Below, piece after piece: positions 6,391 to 8,493 of a stretch of 8,493 bases of DNA. Positions within the stretch are counted from its first letter, which is position 1; each line of letters opens with the position of its first letter. Source of the DNA: Leptolyngbyaceae cyanobacterium SM1_3_5. GTDB taxonomy: Bacteria; Cyanobacteriota; Cyanobacteriia; Elainellales; Elainellaceae. Both the position numbers and the translations under genes were made by a program. Below the pieces are notes generated by a model. The model was given only the letters and a program-made list of their open reading frames with translations, had not been told where the DNA came from and made no database searches. The stretch is from the NCBI GenBank assembly GCA_012031475.1, contig JAAUTJ010000168.1:1-8493 (forward strand), in the 5' to 3' direction.

Positions 6391-7878
6391 ATGAAACTGC
6401 GCGACCTGCTAGCCAATCTGCCCGATCTGACTGTGCCCGATCATCCGGCTTTGGAGTCCACTGTGAAAGGGCTGACGACGAATTCGCACGCGGTTCAGCC
6501 CGGAGATTTGTTTTTGGGACTGCCGGGAACCCGCGTGGATGGCGGCGAGTTTTGGCCGAGCGCGATCGGGGCAGGCGCGATCGCCGCTGTGGTTTCTCCC
6601 AGTGCCGCTGAAAAAATGCCGCTGCCCGAAGTCAATCCGTGCCTCGTCACCAGCCCGGACATGACCCGCACCAGTGCCGAAATTGCCGCCGCCTTTTACG
6701 GACAGCCGACGCAAACGCTTCAGCTTGTTGGCGTTACGGGCACAAACGGCAAAACGACGACGACGCACCTGATCGAATTTCTGCTGACTGAGGCAAAGCG
6801 ATCGACCGCCCTGCTGGGGACGCTCTACACCCGCTGGCCGGGGCATCAGCAGACCGCTTTGCACACCACGCCGTTTGCCGTCGAGCTTCAGCAGCAGTTT
6901 TCCCAAGCGGTGCAGGCTGGATGTACGACAGCCGTAATGGAAGTCAGTTCCCACGCTTTGGCGCAGGGTCGCGTCTGGGGCTGTCAGTTTGAGGTCGCCG
7001 TCTTCACAAACTTGACGCAAGACCACTTGGACTTTCATCGCGACATGGACGATTACTTCGCCGCAAAAGCCTTGCTGTTTGATGTGGGCTATCTGCGCGG
7101 CAGGGCGATCGTCAACCTGGATGATCCCTACGGACGCCAACTGATTGCCCAATTGGGTGAAAAAGCCTGGTCATACAGCACTCAAGATTCGACCGCTGAT
7201 TTGTGGACGAGCAATCTTGCCTACAGTCCCGACGGCGTGACGGGAACGCTGCACACGCCCAACGGTGAAGTTGCATTTCGATCGCCCTTGGTCGGTCAGT
7301 TCAACCTCTCGAATCTGCTCGCTGCTGTCGGAGCCGCTTTGCATCTCGGCTTGGAACTTGACGAAATCGCGAGGGCGCTGCCGATGTTCAGCGGCGTTCC
7401 CGGACGGATGGAGCAGGTGCAACTCCCCGATCAGGACATCAGCGTGATTGTTGATTATGCTCACACGCCGGACAGCCTGGAAAATCTGCTGAAGGCGGCG
7501 CGTCCGTTCATTTCAGGCCGGATGATTTGCGTGTTTGGCTGTGGCGGCGATCGCGACCGCACCAAACGGCCTCAGATGGGCAAAATCGCCGCAGAACTGG
7601 CGGATTGGGCGATCGTCACGTCCGACAATCCGCGCACCGAAGACCCGCAGCGGATTTTGCAGGACATTCTGGCCGGAATTCCTGATACGGTTGAGCCGCT
7701 CGTGCAGGTCGATCGCGCCCAAGCAATTCGCACCGCAATTTTGCAAGCCGAACCGGGAGACGGCGTGTTGATTGCCGGAAAAGGTCACGAGGACTATCAA
7801 ATTTTGGGAACCGAAAAGTCCACTTTGACGATCGCGAACAGGCACGAGCCGCGATCGCAGAGCGACAAGGCTAACTGA
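6391..7878 (+). CDS. murE: UDP-N-acetylmuramoyl-L-alanyl-D-glutamate--2,6-diaminopimelate ligase, with a one-base frameshift at the C-terminus
   Basis: MurE adds meso-diaminopimelate to UDP-MurNAc-L-Ala-D-Glu in cytoplasmic peptidoglycan precursor synthesis, using ATP. The three Mur-ligase domains are visible: the N-terminal UDP-binding part with NSHAVQPGDLF (31-41), the ATP loop GVTGTNGKTTTT (114-125), the HTT substrate contact (158-160), EVSSHAL (184-190), the probable carbamylated lysine Lys226 in YFAAKALLF, YAHTPDSLEN (356-365), the diaminopimelate signature DNPR (412-415), and GKGHEDYQILG (463-473). After GTEK (476) the written frame gives a non-family tail of 19 residues ending at 7878. 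The adjacent frame gives VHFDDREQARAAIAERQG with TAA at 7872-7874, which is the expected MurE ending. One extra A in AAAA 7814-7817 restores a 494-residue protein. Catalytic residues all precede the lesion. The start is fixed by a perfect ribosome-binding site. Confidence 0.95.
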   Translation: MKLRDLLANLPDLTVPDHPALESTVKGLTTNSHAVQPGDLFLGLPGTRVDGGEFWPSAIGAGAIAAVVSPSAAEKMPLPEVNPCLVTSPDMTRTSAEIAAAFYGQPTQTLQLVGVTGTNGKTTTTHLIEFLLTEAKRSTALLGTLYTRWPGHQQTALHTTPFAVELQQQFSQAVQAGCTTAVMEVSSHALAQGRVWGCQFEVAVFTNLTQDHLDFHRDMDDYFAAKALLFDVGYLRGRAIVNLDDPYGRQLIAQLGEKAWSYSTQDSTADLWTSNLAYSPDGVTGTLHTPNGEVAFRSPLVGQFNLSNLLAAVGAALHLGLELDEIARALPMFSGVPGRMEQVQLPDQDISVIVDYAHTPDSLENLLKAARPFISGRMICVFGCGGDRDRTKRPQMGKIAAELADWAIVTSDNPRTEDPQRILQDILAGIPDTVEPLVQVDRAQAIRTAILQAEPGDGVLIAGKGHEDYQILGTEKSTLTIANRHEPRSQSDKAN

Positions 7879-7901
7879 AGATCTGGCATCGGCTGCATGA
7901 C

Positions 7902-8023
7902 CCGCCCTGAAATAAATTTCGGGCTAAAAGCTCAAGTCAGTTGAAACTGACTGAAAACCACATCAGGGTTGTAACCCGTTTGAACGGGTTTGCGCTGTTA
8001 GCCCGAATTTTAATTCAGGGCGG
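7902..8023. repeat. 122-bp nested-palindrome repeat between convergent genes
   Basis: Imperfect 34-base inverted arms (7902-7935 and 7990-8023, starting CCGCCCTGAA and ending TTCAGGGCGG) enclose two perfect hairpins of identical design. One is AGTCAGTT-GA-AACTGACT (7935-7952) and the other AACCCGTT-TG-AACGGGTT (7973-7990), each an 8-bp stem on a two-base centre. The whole can fold as a stem with two side arms. It has no coding capacity. It fills most of the gap between the convergent murE and sugar-kinase genes. The sequence looks like a known type of cyanobacterial dispersed palindromic repeat, but that is from memory. It could terminate transcription from both sides; no T-run supports this. 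Confidence 0.75.
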
Positions 8024-8048
8024 TGTCGCGACAGGTGCAAGATCCGAG

Positions 8049-8493
8049 CTAAACCGCAGTTCTGCTGAGGGCTTCCAGTGCTGCGAAGCTCTCCAGGTTG
8101 TCGCGGTACAGTCGATCGAACAGCGGATAGATGCGCTGATAGGCGGCGCTGTTCGATCGATCGGGCTGATACGAATCTTGAATCTGCACGAATTTCTGCA
8201 CGTCTTCGAGGGAATCGATCGCGCCCACTGCCGCCATCGCCAGCACTGCCGCCCCAAAGCCGCTGCCCTCGGTGATGGCGGGAACTTGCACTTCGCAGCC
8301 GCACAAATCCGCCATCAGTTGCAGCCAGATTGGAGAGCGGGCAAATCCGCCGGAAGCGCGAAACGCTTGCGTCTTGCCGCTCAAATCTTCGAGGGCGGCG
8401 TTGATGCTGTAGACGGCGAACAAAATGCCTTCCAGGGTCGATCGAATCAGGTGCGATCGCGTGTGGTGCAGTCCACGCCAAAGCAAAACGACC
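8049..8493 (-). CDS. FGGY-family carbohydrate kinase, C-terminal part (gluconokinase-like; cut by the right edge)
   Basis: FGGY kinases phosphorylate sugars or polyols with ATP in the cytoplasm. The frame is open to the right edge, so the N-terminal domain lies outside the window. The visible 147 residues carry the C-terminal domain marks: HLIRSTLEGILFAVYS, the adenosine-site loop RASGGFARSPIWLQLMAD, and ITEGSGFGAAVLAMAAVG, followed by a helical tail. The closest pattern I know is the FGGY gluconokinase group (GntK/XylB-like), where GGFARS-W-Q-MAD and GAAVL are typical, but xylulokinase-like members share most of this and the sugar-binding residues are out of view. Stop TAG is at 8051-8049. 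The nested-palindrome repeat begins 25 bases downstream in its 3' region. The frame shows no lesion. Confidence 0.8.
   Translation of the reverse strand, partial: VVLLWRGLHHTRSHLIRSTLEGILFAVYSINAALEDLSGKTQAFRASGGFARSPIWLQLMADLCGCEVQVPAITEGSGFGAAVLAMAAVGAIDSLEDVQKFVQIQDSYQPDRSNSAAYQRIYPLFDRLYRDNLESFAALEALSRTAV

Noticed and set aside
7811..7820. Programmed -1 frameshifting in murE at GAA AAG
   Set aside because: A_AAG can slip in some insertion-sequence genes, but no stimulatory structure is evident, the enzyme is housekeeping, and the same type of lesion in the kinase has no slippery context.
7902..8023. A cloverleaf-like tRNA or tRNA remnant
   Set aside because: The arms do not match tRNA geometry: hairpin loops are of two bases, and there is no anticodon loop, T-loop or CCA-proximal seven-base stem.

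Overview
The window comes from a cyanobacterial chromosome, probably a filamentous or Leptolyngbya-like lineage, though the lineage is only a guess. The strongest sign is at least twelve copies of the HIP1 octamer GCGATCGC (for example at 280, 1974, 3406, 3721, 3850, 4108, 5136, 5516, 6577, 7547, 7851 and 8453), where chance predicts far fewer than one. Dense CGATCG words, G5/C5 hairpin repeats and cyanobacterial-style gene families agree.

Layout: (1) The last 15 codons of an unidentified + strand gene, followed by a strong intrinsic terminator (80-113) and a C/G-rich hairpin repeat (133-167). (2) A minus-strand ABC1/UbiB-family kinase (180-2176), frameshifted near its C-terminus. (3) A divergent promoter region. 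(4) recN (2425-4242), followed 12 bases later by a gene for an exported pentapeptide-repeat protein (4254-5215). The signal-peptide codons of that gene are split by a 179-bp repeat-bearing insertion flanked by GCTTAC direct repeats. (5) A minus-strand cysH of the PAPS-reductase type (5230-5988), with its terminator lying inside the last codons of the convergent pentapeptide gene. (6) A divergent pair: a small glutaredoxin-like protein (6097-6360) and then murE (6391-7878), which also carries a one-base frameshift at its end. (7) A 122-bp nested-palindrome repeat (7902-8023) between convergent genes. (8) The C-terminal part of a minus-strand FGGY sugar kinase that runs off the right edge.

The genes are mostly housekeeping: DNA double-strand break repair (RecN), sulfate assimilation (CysH), thiol redox (glutaredoxin-like), peptidoglycan synthesis (MurE), a membrane-associated atypical kinase and sugar phosphorylation. 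recN and the pentapeptide gene look co-transcribed, as do the glutaredoxin-like gene and murE. CysH and the redox protein share a divergent control region, and PAPS reductases depend on dithiol donors, so a functional link is possible.

I see no defence system, CRISPR array, prophage, tRNA or rRNA. The points of real interest are structural. An insertion disrupts a signal peptide, and its removal restores a textbook reading frame. Two conserved genes are each broken by what looks like one missing A in an A-run. Two kinds of palindromic dispersed repeat occupy the gene borders.
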